From: Stenotrophomonas sp. BIO128-Bstrain
GTDB lineage: Bacteria > Pseudomonadota > Gammaproteobacteria > Xanthomonadales > Xanthomonadaceae
NCBI RefSeq assembly: GCF_030128875.1
Contig: NZ_CP124620.1
Span: forward strand, 2,914,001 to 2,978,000
Direction: 5' to 3'
Length of the DNA: 64,000 nt
The notes under the pieces are model-generated. The model saw nothing but the letters and a program-made list of their open reading frames with translations. It ran no database searches and was not told the DNA's origin. The number at the start of each line of letters is the position of its first letter. Positions within the stretch are counted from its first letter, which is position 1. Positions 28,682-37,472 of this stretch are shown piece after piece. The translations under genes and the position numbers were made by a program.

Positions 28682-28760
28682 GGGGGAGATCCGTTACGTG
28701 AGGTGGGCAGTTTAGCGGAGCGCAGGTTGGCGGGGTGTGGGGGGGGGGTGCGGGCCCCGG

Positions 28761-28783
28761 GTAGAGCCACGCCATGCGTGGCT
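28761..28783 (+). repeat. SMAG-type GTAG hairpin
   Basis: GTAG followed by AGCCACGC, CAT and GCGTGGCT. It opens the repeat-filled, gene-free stretch 28682-29348. Confidence 0.78.
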
Positions 28784-28790
28784 GCGCGAT

Positions 28791-29258
28791 GGCCGCTTCA
28801 TTGCTGGGATTGCTGGGTGCATCCATGCACCCAGCCCTTCCGCGCTTGCGCGCTCCAGGGCCGCGCCTCCTGGAGCTGGAGACGCCGTTGGCGATGAACG
28901 CGTCGCCACGCGCCCGGGTATGTCGGTGATGGCGCTGTGGCTTCGGAGCCAGGGTGGCCGCTTCATTGGGATTGCTGGGTGCATCCATGCACCCAGCCCT
29001 TCCGCGCTTGCGCGCTCCAGGGCCGCGCCTCTTGGAGTTGGATACGTCGATGGGATGAACGCGTCGCCACGCGCCCGGGTACGTCGGTGATGACGCTTGG
29101 GGCTCCGGGAGCAGGGTGGCCGCTTCATTGGGATTGCTGGGTGCATCCATGCACCCAGCCCTTCCGCGCTTGCGCGCTCCAGGGCCAGACGTTCGTCTGT
29201 CCGGATTCGCTCCTGGCGAATCCGTCGAACCCCCGTCGGGGGTTCTCATCCCCCCCGC
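28791..29258 (+). repeat. tandem multi-hairpin repeat array (A-B-A-B-A-C)
   Basis: A module A of about 75 bp starts at 28791, 28956 and 29118 (periods 165 and 162 bp). It contains the 11-bp stem GCTGGGTGCAT/ATGCACCCAGC and a CGCG-rich stem. Copies 1 and 2 are followed by a shared module B of about 90 bp with GATGAACGCGTCGCCACGCG. Copy 3 is followed by module C with the GGATTCGC and GAACCCCC stems. C-A is the inverted counterpart of 23792-23943. Several frames stay open across it, but only because the repeat lacks stops. Confidence 0.85.
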
Positions 29259-29308
29259 AATTGGGCGCCGCTCATTTCGCAGCGGTCGGAAAACGCCCGA
29301 TCTCGGTC

Positions 29309-29342
29309 ATGAAAAAGGCCGCCCAATGGGCGGCCTTTTTCA
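29309..29342. terminator. terminator after tRNA-Ser(CGA)
   Basis: GAAAAAGGCCGCCC and GGGCGGCCTTTTTC form a near-perfect stem just downstream of the minus-strand tRNA-Ser, mirroring the one at 23705. Confidence 0.88.
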
Positions 29343-29348
29343 TGTATC

Positions 29349-29439
29349 TGGCGGAGAGGGGGGGATTCGAACCCCCGAGGCGCTATAAACGCCTGCCTGA
29401 TTTCGAGTCAGGTACATTCAACCGCTCTGCCACCTCTCC
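29349..29439 (-). tRNA. tRNA-Ser (anticodon CGA)
   Basis: A class II tRNA of 91 nt on the minus strand: GGAGAGG acceptor, anticodon loop CTCGAAA, long variable arm, GTTCGAAT T-loop and encoded CCA. Confidence 0.96.
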
Positions 29440-29604
29440 AGATGGTCCCGGCGAACCGGGACGCGAATAATACGGGTAGGACGCGCTGGCGACAAGTCAT
29501 TGCGGGCAAAGAAGTGAATTTCTTCTGTATGGATGCCTTGCCGGATGTCCGGCGGGCCGCGATCATGCCGTTATCCCCCGCAATCCTTACCGGCACGCGC
29601 CTTC

Positions 29605-30309
29605 ATGATCGAATTCGGACACCTGACCCACCCCGGCCTGCGCCGTGACCTCAATGAGGATACGTATTACGGCGATGGCGAACTGGCGCTGTGGCTGGTC
29701 GCCGATGGCATGGGCGGGCACGCCTGTGGCGAGGTGGCCAGTGCGCTGGCGCGCGAGACCATCGTGCGCGAGATCCGCCGCGGGGCGACGCTGGCGCATG
29801 CGATCCGGATCGCCGATGAGGAAATCATCCGCACCTCGCGCCGCCGCAATGACAGCCTGCCGATGGGCACGACGGTGGTGGCCGCGCGGGTCCAGGGCAA
29901 TCGCTACGAGGTGGCGTGGGTGGGCGACAGCCGCGCGTACCTGTGGCGCGACGGCAAGCTGGCCCAGTTGAGTCAGGATCACAGCGTGGTCCAGGAGCTG
30001 GTCGCGCAGGGCAATCTGACCGCCGAACAGGCACGCGCGCACCCGCACCGCAATGTGGTGACCCAGGCGCTGGGCGTGACCGATCCGGCGCACCTGAATG
30101 TGGCGACCACCACCGGTGAACTGCGCCCGGGCATGCAGCTGCTGCTGTGCAGTGATGGGCTCACCGAGGAGGTCGAGGACAAGGGCATTGCCCGTACCCT
30201 CGCCTTCGACGATGCCAGTGCGCAGGAATGCGTGGATACCCTGGTCGCCGCCGCACTGGATGGCGGCGGCTCGGACAATATCACCGTGATCCTGGTGCGG
30301 TGCCATTGA
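29605..30309 (+). CDS. PP2C-family serine/threonine protein phosphatase
   Basis: The 234-residue phosphatase has the metal-binding motifs of PP2C enzymes in order: RDLNEDTYY near residue 14, ADGMGGHACGE near 34, GTTVVAA, WVGDSRAYLW, LLLCSDGLTEEV and GGSDNITVILV. It is soluble, with no membrane segment. Related phosphatases oppose Hanks-type kinases, often in type VI secretion clusters, but no kinase is adjacent here. ATG 29605 is the first methionine giving the usual N-terminus. Confidence 0.93.
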   Translation: MIEFGHLTHPGLRRDLNEDTYYGDGELALWLVADGMGGHACGEVASALARETIVREIRRGATLAHAIRIADEEIIRTSRRRNDSLPMGTTVVAARVQGNRYEVAWVGDSRAYLWRDGKLAQLSQDHSVVQELVAQGNLTAEQARAHPHRNVVTQALGVTDPAHLNVATTTGELRPGMQLLLCSDGLTEEVEDKGIARTLAFDDASAQECVDTLVAAALDGGGSDNITVILVRCH

Positions 30310-30316
30310 GGCAGGC

Positions 30317-30341
30317 ATCCCGACCAACGGTCGGGATCTAC
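30317..30341 (-). repeat. SMAG-type GTAG hairpin
   Basis: On the minus strand GTAG precedes ATCCCGACC, a GTT loop and GGTCGGGAT. It sits between convergent PP2C and dnaQ ends. Confidence 0.8.
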
Positions 30342-30357
30342 CGCCGGGGTCGGGCCC

Positions 30358-31089
30358 TCAGGCGCTGACCGCTTCCACCGCTTCAGGCTCACCATCCCAG
30401 ATCGCGCGGCCGGCCTTCTTGCGCAGCTTGGCCAGGCGCGCTTCGTGTGCTTCCAGCTCCGAGGCGGTGGCGACCACGCGCGGGCGTGGCAGCAGGCGCG
30501 AGGTGTCGAAGGTCTGCACGTGGGCGCTGCCGGATTTGCGGTCGTCGGCCGCGCCGAAGCCGATTTCTTCCTGGCCCGAGGTCAGCGCGATGTACACATC
30601 GCCCAGGATCTGGGCATCGAGCAGGCCGCCGTGCAGCTGGCGGTGGGCGTTGTCCACGCCCAGGCGCCGGCACAGCGCGTCCAGCGAGTTGCGCTGGCCG
30701 GGAAAGCGCTCGCGCGCCATCTTCAGCGTATCGATCACCGTGCAGCGGTCGGTGATCTTGCCGTAGTGGTCGCCAAGCAGCGACAGCTCGTTGTCCAGGA
30801 AGCCCAGATCGAACGCCGCGTTGTGGATGATCAGCTCGGCGCCGTCGATGTAGGCCAGGAATTCGTCGACGACCTGGGCGAAGTCCGGCTTGTCGGCCAG
30901 GAATTCCAGGGTCAGGCCGGTGACTTCCTGCGCGCCCTGCTCGAACTCGCAGTCCGGCTTGAGGTACTGGTGGTAGTTGTTGCCACTGGGGCGACGCTCG
31001 AGCAGTTCCACACAGCCGATTTCGACGATGCGGTTGCCCTTCCGCCACTCCAGGCCGGTGGTTTCGGTATCAAGGATGATCTGACGCAT
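30358..31089 (-). CDS. dnaQ: DNA polymerase III epsilon subunit (proofreading exonuclease)
   Basis: DnaQ proofreads for the replicative polymerase. The 243-residue protein has all three DEDDh motifs: DTETTGLEW (Asp7, Glu9), HNAAFDLGFLDNEL, and HGGLLDAQILGDVY, with the clustered His and Asp of motif III. A flexible C-terminal tail binds polymerase alpha. It starts 4 bases after the rnhA stop, so the two form an operon; in E. coli these genes are divergent. Confidence 0.96.
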   Translation of the reverse strand: MRQIILDTETTGLEWRKGNRIVEIGCVELLERRPSGNNYHQYLKPDCEFEQGAQEVTGLTLEFLADKPDFAQVVDEFLAYIDGAELIIHNAAFDLGFLDNELSLLGDHYGKITDRCTVIDTLKMARERFPGQRNSLDALCRRLGVDNAHRQLHGGLLDAQILGDVYIALTSGQEEIGFGAADDRKSGSAHVQTFDTSRLLPRPRVVATASELEAHEARLAKLRKKAGRAIWDGEPEAVEAVSA

Positions 31090-31093
31090 GGGC

Positions 31094-31546
31094 TCAGTGT
31101 ACCGGGCCAGCGGCACGGATCCGGATCGCGGCGTCGCGCGCCAGCTGGTCCACGCGCTCATTGTCCGGATCGCCGGAATGCCCCTTGACCCAGCGCCAGT
31201 CGATGGTGTGCTTGAGCGTGGCCGCGTGCAGGCGCTCCCACAGCTCGCGGTTCTTGACCGGCGAGCCGCCCGCGGTTTTCCAGTTCTTGCGGATCCAGCC
31301 GGGCATCCACTCGGTCAGACCCTGGCGTACGTACTGCGAATCGGTGTACAGCACGATGTTGCATGGCTCGGTGAGTGCTTCCAGCCCCGAGATGGCCGCC
31401 ATCAGTTCCATGCGGTTGTTGGTGGTATGCGCTTCACCACCGCTCAGCTCACGCTCGTGCGCGTTGTAGCGCAGCAACGCCGCCCAGCCGCCCGGGCCGG
31501 GATTGCCGAGGCAGGAACCGTCGGTGTGGATTTCTATCGTCTTCAT
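31094..31546 (-). CDS. rnhA: ribonuclease HI
   Basis: RNase HI cuts RNA in RNA-DNA hybrids. The 150-residue protein has the catalytic acidic set in [33 protein letters not shown] and NERVDQLAR, and the basic handle region [16 protein letters not shown]. It follows the methyltransferase gene by 11 bases. Confidence 0.97.
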   Translation of the reverse strand: MKTIEIHTDGSCLGNPGPGGWAALLRYNAHERELSGGEAHTTNNRMELMAAISGLEALTEPCNIVLYTDSQYVRQGLTEWMPGWIRKNWKTAGGSPVKNRELWERLHAATLKHTIDWRWVKGHSGDPDNERVDQLARDAAIRIRAAGPVH

Positions 31547-31557
31547 TCCATTCCAGA

Positions 31558-32202
31558 TCAGGTGGCCACGGTCCCGTGCCCGCGTGGCAGGGCCACGGGC
31601 GTCGGTCCCGGCAGGGCCAGAGTGCGTTTTTCAGCGGTGAACAGACAGGCCGCGCGCAGTGGAGCGAGGTCGCGCCGGGCCGGCGAGCGGTCGCGCCACA
31701 TCGGGCCGAGGTAGTGCAGGTCTTCGCAGCTCAGACCGGCCTGCGTGAGGGTATGGCGCAGCCGCTGCGGGCTGCGCACCACCAGTCCGTGGTGGCGCCA
31801 CTGCCGGCGGTACGGGCTGAACGGGTTGAGCGTGGACAACCACAGGCGGCCGCCCGGCATCAGCACCCGTGCGCACTCGTCGATCAGCTGCTCGGCATCG
31901 CGCGCGGTGACGTGCTGCAGGATGATCGCGTTGACGCTCTCGTCCGGCAGCGGCAACGGCAGCCCGCAGTGCACGTCCCCGGCGTAGCTCGCTCCGTCGC
32001 GGAACAGCCGCAGGCCGCGACCGGGCAGTTCGACACGCTCCAGCCAGCCGGGCGTCGGTGCCAGCCACAGCCAGGGGTTCACCGGGCGCTCGGCGAGCAG
32101 GCTGCGCAACCGCTCGGATTCCAGACGGCACAAGGCTTGTGCCGGTTCAGTATCAAACCAGGATGCGACTGTCGCTTGACGGGGGCTCGGCGCGGGGGGC
32201 AT
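31558..32202 (-). CDS. class I SAM-dependent methyltransferase, YafS-like
   Basis: This 214-residue protein has a methyltransferase fold with [10 protein letters not shown] and a post-motif [23 protein letters not shown]. Motif I is not a clear GxGxG. It sits between rnhA and gloB, the place of yafS in E. coli, so it is probably a YafS homologue of unknown substrate. The gene starts 11 bases from divergent gloB. A TAGAAT -10 ends 6 bases before its ATG. Confidence 0.82.
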   Translation of the reverse strand: MPPAPSPRQATVASWFDTEPAQALCRLESERLRSLLAERPVNPWLWLAPTPGWLERVELPGRGLRLFRDGASYAGDVHCGLPLPLPDESVNAIILQHVTARDAEQLIDECARVLMPGGRLWLSTLNPFSPYRRQWRHHGLVVRSPQRLRHTLTQAGLSCEDLHYLGPMWRDRSPARRDLAPLRAACLFTAEKRTLALPGPTPVALPRGHGTVAT

Positions 32203-32208
32203 GGTCCA

Positions 32209-32214
32209 ATTCTA
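32209..32214 (-). promoter_or_regulatory. -10 element for a probable leaderless methyltransferase transcript
   Basis: TAGAAT on the minus strand ends 6 bases before the ATG at 32202, so transcription would begin at or beside the start codon. No ribosome site and no good -35 are seen. The hexamer shares one base with the gloB start codon. Confidence 0.5.
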
Positions 32215-32981
32215 TGCGACTGACCGCCCTACCCGCGTTTGCGGACAATTACATCTGGGCGCTGGTCGCCGACGACGGCCGCGCCGTGGTCATCGACCCC
32301 GGCCAGGCCGACCCCGTTCTGGCTGCCGCAGCGCAGCAGGGATGGGCTCCCCACAGCATTCTGCTGACCCATCACCACGATGATCACATCGGTGGCGTGG
32401 CAGAACTGCAGGCGCGTTTTCCGGCGGTGGAGGTTTACGCGCCAGAAGAACCGCGCATCCAGGTGGCCGCCCATCGGGTCGCTGAAGGTGAATGCGTTCA
32501 GGCATTGGGGCTGGGGTTCCACGTAGTATCCGTGCCCGGGCACACCCGGAGCCATATCGCGTTTCACACCGCTGAACACCTTTTCAGTGGCGATGCGTTG
32601 TTCAGCCTGGGCTGTGGGCGCATGTTCGAAGGTACGCCTCCCCAGCTTCTGGCATCCCTGCGGAAGCTGGCGTCCCTGCCAGCGCAACTGATGGTCTGTT
32701 GCGCCCACGAGTACACCCTGTCCAATGCCGTCTTCGCGCGGCATGTAGACCCCACCAACGCTGCGCTGTCGCAGCGCCATGAGGAGGCCTTGGCCATGCG
32801 CCGCGATGACCTGCCCACGCTGCCGGTTTCACTGGCAAGCGAGCTGGAATGCAATCCGTTCCTGCGTACCAGTACCCCCGCCATCCAGGCGGCCGTCAGC
32901 GCCCATCTCGGGCGTCCCGTTACCGATGAAGTCGATGTTGTCGCAGGGCTGCGACACTGGAAAGACGGATTCCGAACATGA
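32214..32981 (+). CDS. gloB: hydroxyacylglutathione hydrolase (glyoxalase II)
   Basis: GloB completes methylglyoxal detoxification by hydrolysing S-lactoylglutathione. The 255-residue protein has the metal site THHHDDH (His53, His55, Asp57, His58), [30 protein letters not shown] and CAHEYTLSN, plus the C-terminal glyoxalase II helical domain with the glutathione-contacting RTSTP. It overlaps mltD as ATGA. Confidence 0.95.
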   Translation: MRLTALPAFADNYIWALVADDGRAVVIDPGQADPVLAAAAQQGWAPHSILLTHHHDDHIGGVAELQARFPAVEVYAPEEPRIQVAAHRVAEGECVQALGLGFHVVSVPGHTRSHIAFHTAEHLFSGDALFSLGCGRMFEGTPPQLLASLRKLASLPAQLMVCCAHEYTLSNAVFARHVDPTNAALSQRHEEALAMRRDDLPTLPVSLASELECNPFLRTSTPAIQAAVSAHLGRPVTDEVDVVAGLRHWKDGFRT

Positions 32982-34192
32982 GTCGGCGATTGTTGCCGCT
33001 CGCGCTGGGCCTGGCGATCGCCGCGGCCGGCAGCGCGGGCGCCCAGTCGTTGACCGCCGGCATGTCGCAGAACGTGGCCGGCCTGTCCTCCCTCCCCCTG
33101 ACCGCTGCGGCGCTGCCGCCGGCCTCGGTGCGCAACGGGCAGGACATCTTCGCCAGCTTCCGCGATGGCCTGGCTGAACCTACCTGCGACGCCGAGGCGA
33201 CCAGCCCGCGCTGGCAGAAGCAGTTCGCGCATGCCCCCTCGCGCCTGGCCAACCAGGATGATGACGCCCTGGTGCTGTTCGGCTATGTGGTGGAAGAGCT
33301 GCGCAGATCCGACCTGCCGACCGAATTTGCGCTGATTCCCTTCGTGGAAAGCGGCTACCGGCCCAACGCCCGCAACGGCGGCGGCCCGGCCGGCCTGTGG
33401 CAGTTCATCGCCACCACCGCCAAGAACCACCGCGTGCAGATGACCCCGGGCTACGACGGCCGCCTCTCGGCGGTGGATTCCACCCAGGCCGCGGTGCGTT
33501 ACCTCAAGACCCTGCACGGCATGTTCGGCGGCGACTGGCGCCTGGCCACCATGGCCTACAACGCCGGCGAGTACCGGGTCCTGCAATCGCTGCGCAAGGC
33601 CGGCATGAACGCGCAGAACGCGCGTCCGGCGGAGTTGCCCGGCCTGTCGCCGGTCACCTATGCCTATGTCGAGAAGCTGCACGCGCTGGCCTGCGTGCTG
33701 GAAGACGCAGAAACCGAGCCAGCCGTGATGGCCTCGCTGGACCGCACCGTGCCCGTGCTGAAGGGGCATACCCTGCCGGCGGGCACCAGCGTCCAGCAGT
33801 GGGCCCAGCAGCGCGACCTGGATCCGGCCCGGATCGCCCGGCTCAACCCGGCCCTGGCCAGCGGCAAGGGCCGCCCGGCCGGCCAGGTGACGGTTCTGGC
33901 CCCGACCGCGCATGCGCCGGTGGATGCCAGCGCCAGCGTGGCCGCCATTGCGGCGGCTCCCAGCGCACCAGTGGATAGCCCGGCGGCCCGTACGGCGCCT
34001 GCGCCGGCCGCCACCCGCACGGTGGCCAGCGCGGATCGCCCGCGCAGCCGCCGCCACACCGTGCGCGATGGCGAATCGCCCTGGACCATCGCCCGCCGTT
34101 ACGGGATGCCGTTGAAGGCCCTGCTGTCGCTCAATGGCCTCAGTGGCAGCAGTGTGCTCAAGCCGGGAGCGGTGTTGCGCGTCGAAGACTGA
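32978..34192 (+). CDS. mltD: membrane-bound lytic murein transglycosylase D-like protein
   Basis: The 404-residue exported protein has a signal peptide (cleavage near AGAQS, residue 22) and no lipobox. The SLT domain shows the catalytic [15 protein letters not shown] and [10 protein letters not shown]. One LysM peptidoglycan-binding domain closes the protein ([19 protein letters not shown]). A low-complexity Ala/Pro linker joins them, with a degenerate LysM near residues 255-300. It follows gloB directly; the gloB-mltD pairing also occurs in E. coli. Confidence 0.92.
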   Translation: MSRRLLPLALGLAIAAAGSAGAQSLTAGMSQNVAGLSSLPLTAAALPPASVRNGQDIFASFRDGLAEPTCDAEATSPRWQKQFAHAPSRLANQDDDALVLFGYVVEELRRSDLPTEFALIPFVESGYRPNARNGGGPAGLWQFIATTAKNHRVQMTPGYDGRLSAVDSTQAAVRYLKTLHGMFGGDWRLATMAYNAGEYRVLQSLRKAGMNAQNARPAELPGLSPVTYAYVEKLHALACVLEDAETEPAVMASLDRTVPVLKGHTLPAGTSVQQWAQQRDLDPARIARLNPALASGKGRPAGQVTVLAPTAHAPVDASASVAAIAAAPSAPVDSPAARTAPAPAATRTVASADRPRSRRHTVRDGESPWTIARRYGMPLKALLSLNGLSGSSVLKPGAVLRVED

Positions 34193-34210
34193 GCGGCGCC
34201 CACCCCCAAC

Positions 34211-34240
34211 GCAAAAAGCCCGGCATCGCCGGGCTTTTTG
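34211..34240. terminator. bidirectional terminator between mltD and ppiD
   Basis: CAAAAAGCCCGGC, loop and GCCGGGCTTTTTG form a strong stem with A and T flanks between the convergent genes. Confidence 0.9.
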
Positions 34241-34263
34241 TTGTCCAGCAGAAGCCGCCCCGG

Positions 34264-36237
34264 TTAGAGGTTGGCTTCTTCGGTCTGCACCTTGAAGTGC
34301 TTGCGCATCGCTTCCACGTAGGCCTTGGCGGCGGCCATGCCGTCGATCTGGCTCAGCTGCTCCTTGAGCTGCTGCTGCTGGGCCGCGTCCACTTCAGCGA
34401 CGTTGCCCGGGGTGACCTTGGTCACCGCGTAGATCACGTAGCGGCCCTGCACGGCGACCTTGCCGTAGCTCGGCTTGCCTTCGGCGGGCAACGGCGCGCT
34501 GAACACGGCGCGGTTGATCTCCGGGGTCGGCACCGGCTGGGTGCGCGGCAGGCCCGGCAGCGGGCTGATCTGCAGCTTCTCGCTGGTCGCCAGCGCCTGC
34601 AGGGTCTGACCGGCCTTCAGCTTGGCCAGCACGGCATCCACGGCCTTCTCCGACGCCTGGCGGGTGCGGTCGGCATGGATCGCGGCGATGACCTGCTCAC
34701 GGGCCTTGTCCAGCGGCAGCGCCTGTTCCGGGCTGTGCTCGGTCACGCGGATCATCACGTTGTGGTTCGGACCCAGCTCGATCGGGTCGCTCACCGTGCC
34801 GTCCTGGGTCAGGATGTCGGAGAACGCCGCGCGCAGCACGGCCGGGTTGGCGGCGATGCCACTGGCGGTGGTGCGGGTGAACGGACCGATGGTCTGCACC
34901 GGCAGGCTCATGTCCTTGGCCGGGCCTTCCAGCGAGGTCGGGTTCTTGTAGACCAGATCGACCAGGCGGCCGCTCAACTCGGTGAACACACGGTCGGTAT
35001 CGGCCTTGAGCTGCTCGGCAGCCAGCTGGTCACGCACCTCGTCGAAGGAACGGCCTTCGCCGCCCTTGGTCTCGCGCAGCTTGAGCACGTGGAAACCGAA
35101 GTCGGTCTTGACCGGACCGGTCACCTCGCCCGCCTTCATGGCGAACAGGGCATCTTCGAACGGCTTCACCATCGCGCCGCGTTCCACCCAGCCCAGGTCA
35201 CCACCGGTGTCCTTGGAACCGGGATCTTCGGAGTTGGCCTTGGCCAGTGCGGCGAAGTCGGCACCCGGTGCCTTGGCTTCGGCGGCCAGGCGGGTTGCCT
35301 TCTCTTCAGCCGCCTTGAGCTTGGCCGGATCGCTGCCATCGGCGGTGATCAGGATGTGCGAGGCCAGACGCTGTTCCGGCGTGGCAAAGCGCGCCTTCTC
35401 ATCGTCATAGCGCTTGCGCAGCGTGGCTTCGTCGGCGGCCGCCGGCGCAGGCAGGTTCGCGCCGTTGATTTCGACGTATTCCAGCGACACGGTTTCCGGC
35501 TGGCGGAAATCCTTGGTGTGGCTGTCATACCACTGCTTGATCTGTGCGTCGGTCACTTCGGCGGTGTCGGCCGGGGTTTCCGGCAGCGCGGCCAGTTCGA
35601 CATCACGCGTTTCACCGAGCAGCTTCATCAGGCGCTCGGCTTCGCTCTGGGTGGTGAACCCGGAACGCTGCAGGGCCGACGGAATGATCGACTGCTGGAT
35701 GCTCTCGCGCACCAGCGCTTCGAACTGCGTCGGCGTGCGCGGCGGATTGCCGCTGGCCAGCGCGATGCGGTAGTTGTCCTGGTTGAACTTGCCGTCGGCA
35801 CCGAGGAAGGCCGGGATCGAGGCGATGTACTCGCGCACGGCGGCATCGCCGATCACGATGCCGGACTGTTCGCCGGCCAGGCGCACGACCTGCTCATCGA
35901 TCATCTGATCGAGCACGGCCAGCTTGCTCTCCGTGCTTTCGAACTGGCGCGGATCGAAGTCCTCGCCCTGCTCCTGGCGTGTCTGCTGGCGCGCCTGCTC
36001 GAAGCGCACGCGGAAATCGTTGGAGCTGATCTCATGGTGCTGCCACAGGAACGAGACCGGCCACCACGACGGGGCGGACTTCCACCAGGTCGGCGGTGCG
36101 GCCACTTTGGCCACGTTCTGCGAGCCGACGCCACCGAGGTAGCTGGAGTCGATCACGAACAGGAACGGAATCATCAGCAGCCCCAGGATCACGGTAACGA
36201 TCCAGCCCGAGGTCTTGTCGCGAAGTTTCTGCAGCAT
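34264..36237 (-). CDS. ppiD: peptidyl-prolyl isomerase PpiD (SurA N-terminal/parvulin family)
   Basis: PpiD is a periplasmic chaperone anchored in the inner membrane near the Sec translocon. ATG 36237 gives 657 residues: a short cytosolic start, one membrane helix (about residues 12-31), a SurA-N-like chaperone region, and a parvulin domain with ASHILI, GADFAALAKANSEDPGSKDTGGDLGWVERG and GFHVLKL. The position next to tRNA-Asp, hupB and lon is the usual clp-lon-hup-ppiD order. Confidence 0.95.
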   Translation of the reverse strand: MLQKLRDKTSGWIVTVILGLLMIPFLFVIDSSYLGGVGSQNVAKVAAPPTWWKSAPSWWPVSFLWQHHEISSNDFRVRFEQARQQTRQEQGEDFDPRQFESTESKLAVLDQMIDEQVVRLAGEQSGIVIGDAAVREYIASIPAFLGADGKFNQDNYRIALASGNPPRTPTQFEALVRESIQQSIIPSALQRSGFTTQSEAERLMKLLGETRDVELAALPETPADTAEVTDAQIKQWYDSHTKDFRQPETVSLEYVEINGANLPAPAAADEATLRKRYDDEKARFATPEQRLASHILITADGSDPAKLKAAEEKATRLAAEAKAPGADFAALAKANSEDPGSKDTGGDLGWVERGAMVKPFEDALFAMKAGEVTGPVKTDFGFHVLKLRETKGGEGRSFDEVRDQLAAEQLKADTDRVFTELSGRLVDLVYKNPTSLEGPAKDMSLPVQTIGPFTRTTASGIAANPAVLRAAFSDILTQDGTVSDPIELGPNHNVMIRVTEHSPEQALPLDKAREQVIAAIHADRTRQASEKAVDAVLAKLKAGQTLQALATSEKLQISPLPGLPRTQPVPTPEINRAVFSAPLPAEGKPSYGKVAVQGRYVIYAVTKVTPGNVAEVDAAQQQQLKEQLSQIDGMAAAKAYVEAMRKHFKVQTEEANL

Positions 36238-36407
36238 GGGAAAAATCAAGGCCTGATTGGCGAGCCCGGCAGTGTAACCCGCTTCGCGGCAGGCTCCAAA
36301 AGTGCCCGCGCCGGCCCCTGCGCGCGATCTGCCCGGTGCCGCACCCGCTGATCGCGGCGGGCAAACGGTGTGCGCCGCGCTGCCGATCAATCTGCTGGAT
36401 TGGAAAC

Positions 36408-36442
36408 AAAAAAAAAAGCCCTTGGTTTTCACCAAGGGCTCT
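36408..36442 (-). terminator. terminator of the tRNA-Asp transcript
   Basis: On the minus strand GAGCCCTTGG, loop GTGAAAA and CCAAGGGC run into ten T residues, directly after the last tRNA-Asp and before ppiD. Confidence 0.9.
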
Positions 36443-36450
36443 TCAAAGAT

Positions 36451-36527
36451 TGGCGGAGCGGACGGGACTTGAACCCGCGACCTCCGGCGTGACAGGCCAG
36501 CATTCTAACCAGCTGAACTACCGCTCC
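36451..36527 (-). tRNA. tRNA-Asp (anticodon GTC), copy 3 of 3 in transcription order
   Basis: A 77-nt tRNA with GGAGCGG acceptor, anticodon loop CTGTCAC, GTTCAAGT T-loop and encoded CCA. It is identical to the two copies upstream. Confidence 0.97.
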
Positions 36528-36617
36528 GCACTTGAAACTTTGCAGGCGCTCATTCTATCCGAAGATATTCAGATTGCCCACCCCGAAATGCTGCTTTTTT
36601 CGAGGTTTTTTTAAAAC

Positions 36618-36694
36618 TGGCGGAGCGGACGGGACTTGAACCCGCGACCTCCGGCGTGACAGGCCAGCATTCTAACCAGCTGAACTACCGCTCC
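36618..36694 (-). tRNA. tRNA-Asp (anticodon GTC), copy 2
   Basis: Identical over 77 nt to the copies at 36451 and 36802, including the encoded CCA. The gap to copy 3 is A/T-rich and includes a T run (36597-36612 region). Confidence 0.97.
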
Positions 36695-36710
36695 ATGTTT
36701 TAATTCTTTC

Positions 36711-36733
36711 AGCCGACCAACGGTCGGCTCTAC
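36711..36733 (-). repeat. SMAG-type GTAG hairpin
   Basis: On the minus strand GTAG, AGCCGACC, GTT and GGTCGGCT, placed between two tRNA-Asp genes. Confidence 0.82.
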
Positions 36734-36760
36734 CGCCTTCACCGCGACATGCGTCGGCGG

Positions 36761-36795
36761 AGAAAACAAGGCCCCCGATTGCTCAGGGGCCTTCT
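36761..36795 (-). terminator. hairpin terminator after tRNA-Asp copy 1
   Basis: On the minus strand AAGGCCCC, a 10-base loop and GGGGCCTTGTTTTCT form a stem with a T-rich tail. It may only partly stop transcription toward the next two copies. Confidence 0.65.
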
Positions 36796-36801
36796 TGAAA
36801 C

Positions 36802-36878
36802 TGGCGGAGCGGACGGGACTTGAACCCGCGACCTCCGGCGTGACAGGCCAGCATTCTAACCAGCTGAACTACCGCTCC
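36802..36878 (-). tRNA. tRNA-Asp (anticodon GTC), copy 1
   Basis: Same 77-nt sequence as the copies at 36451 and 36618. It lies 28 bases after tRNA-Val(TAC) on the same strand. Confidence 0.97.
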
Positions 36879-36906
36879 ACATTTCAAAACTTTTACTGGC
36901 AGTGCC

Positions 36907-36981
36907 TGGTGGGTGCTGAGGGTTTCGAACCCCCGACCCTCTCCGTGTAAAGGAGACGCTCTACCGCTGAGCTAAGCACCC
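36907..36981 (-). tRNA. tRNA-Val (anticodon TAC)
   Basis: A 75-nt tRNA with GGGTGCT acceptor, anticodon loop TTTACAC, GTTCGAA T-loop and encoded CCA. It starts 11 bases after the hupB stop, so it is probably processed from the hupB transcript. Confidence 0.96.
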
Positions 36982-36992
36982 CAGCAAGCCGC

Positions 36993-37265
36993 TTAGTTTA
37001 CGGCATCCTTCAGGGCTTTGCCAGCCTTGAACGACGGATTCTTCGACGCAGCGATCTTGATGGTGTCGCCGGTCTTCGGGTTGCGGCCGGTACGGGCAGC
37101 GCGGTCGCGGACCTGGAACGTGCCGAAGCCCACCAGCGTCACCGCGTCACCGCCCTTCAGGGCCTTGGTGACGGAAGCGATGACGGCATCAACGGCGCGG
37201 CTGGACTCGGCCTTGGTCAGGTCGGCGGCTTCAGCAACGGCGTCGATCAATTCGGTCTTGTTCAT
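36993..37265 (-). CDS. hupB: DNA-binding protein HU-beta
   Basis: HU bends and compacts DNA. The 90-residue protein matches throughout: [41 protein letters not shown] with the DNA-binding arm, and [16 protein letters not shown]. It lies 207 bases downstream of lon, the usual order. Confidence 0.98.
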   Translation of the reverse strand: MNKTELIDAVAEAADLTKAESSRAVDAVIASVTKALKGGDAVTLVGFGTFQVRDRAARTGRNPKTGDTIKIAASKNPSFKAGKALKDAVN

Positions 37266-37472
37266 TCTCTACAGCTCCTTTGGCGGGGATTCCGCGGATT
37301 CAACATTGAGACACCCGACGACGATACGCCGTCGGATGCCAGTGAAGTTCTCTGTTCGCCGAATTCAGATTTACGCTGACTCGCGAGTGGTGCTTTTATA
37401 CCAGTGCCCCCCTACCCGCGCAAGCTGAAAAGCCAATAACGACGCGGGTTTCGGGCATTTCCACAGGACGCG

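Noticed and set aside
28791..29190. Possible CRISPR array from the regular 162-165-bp period
   Set aside because: Repeats are about 75 bp, the intervening modules are themselves repeated, and no cas genes are present.
23604..29439. Integrated island between the tRNA-Ser genes
   Set aside because: No integrase or direct att repeat is seen, and the contents (ffs, kdkA) are core genes.
28671..29470. Several 100-190-codon frames over the repeat array
   Set aside because: They translate the same repeat in different frames (MDAPSNPNEAA, WVHPCTQPF and so on) with no start signals. The conserved feature is hairpin structure, not protein.
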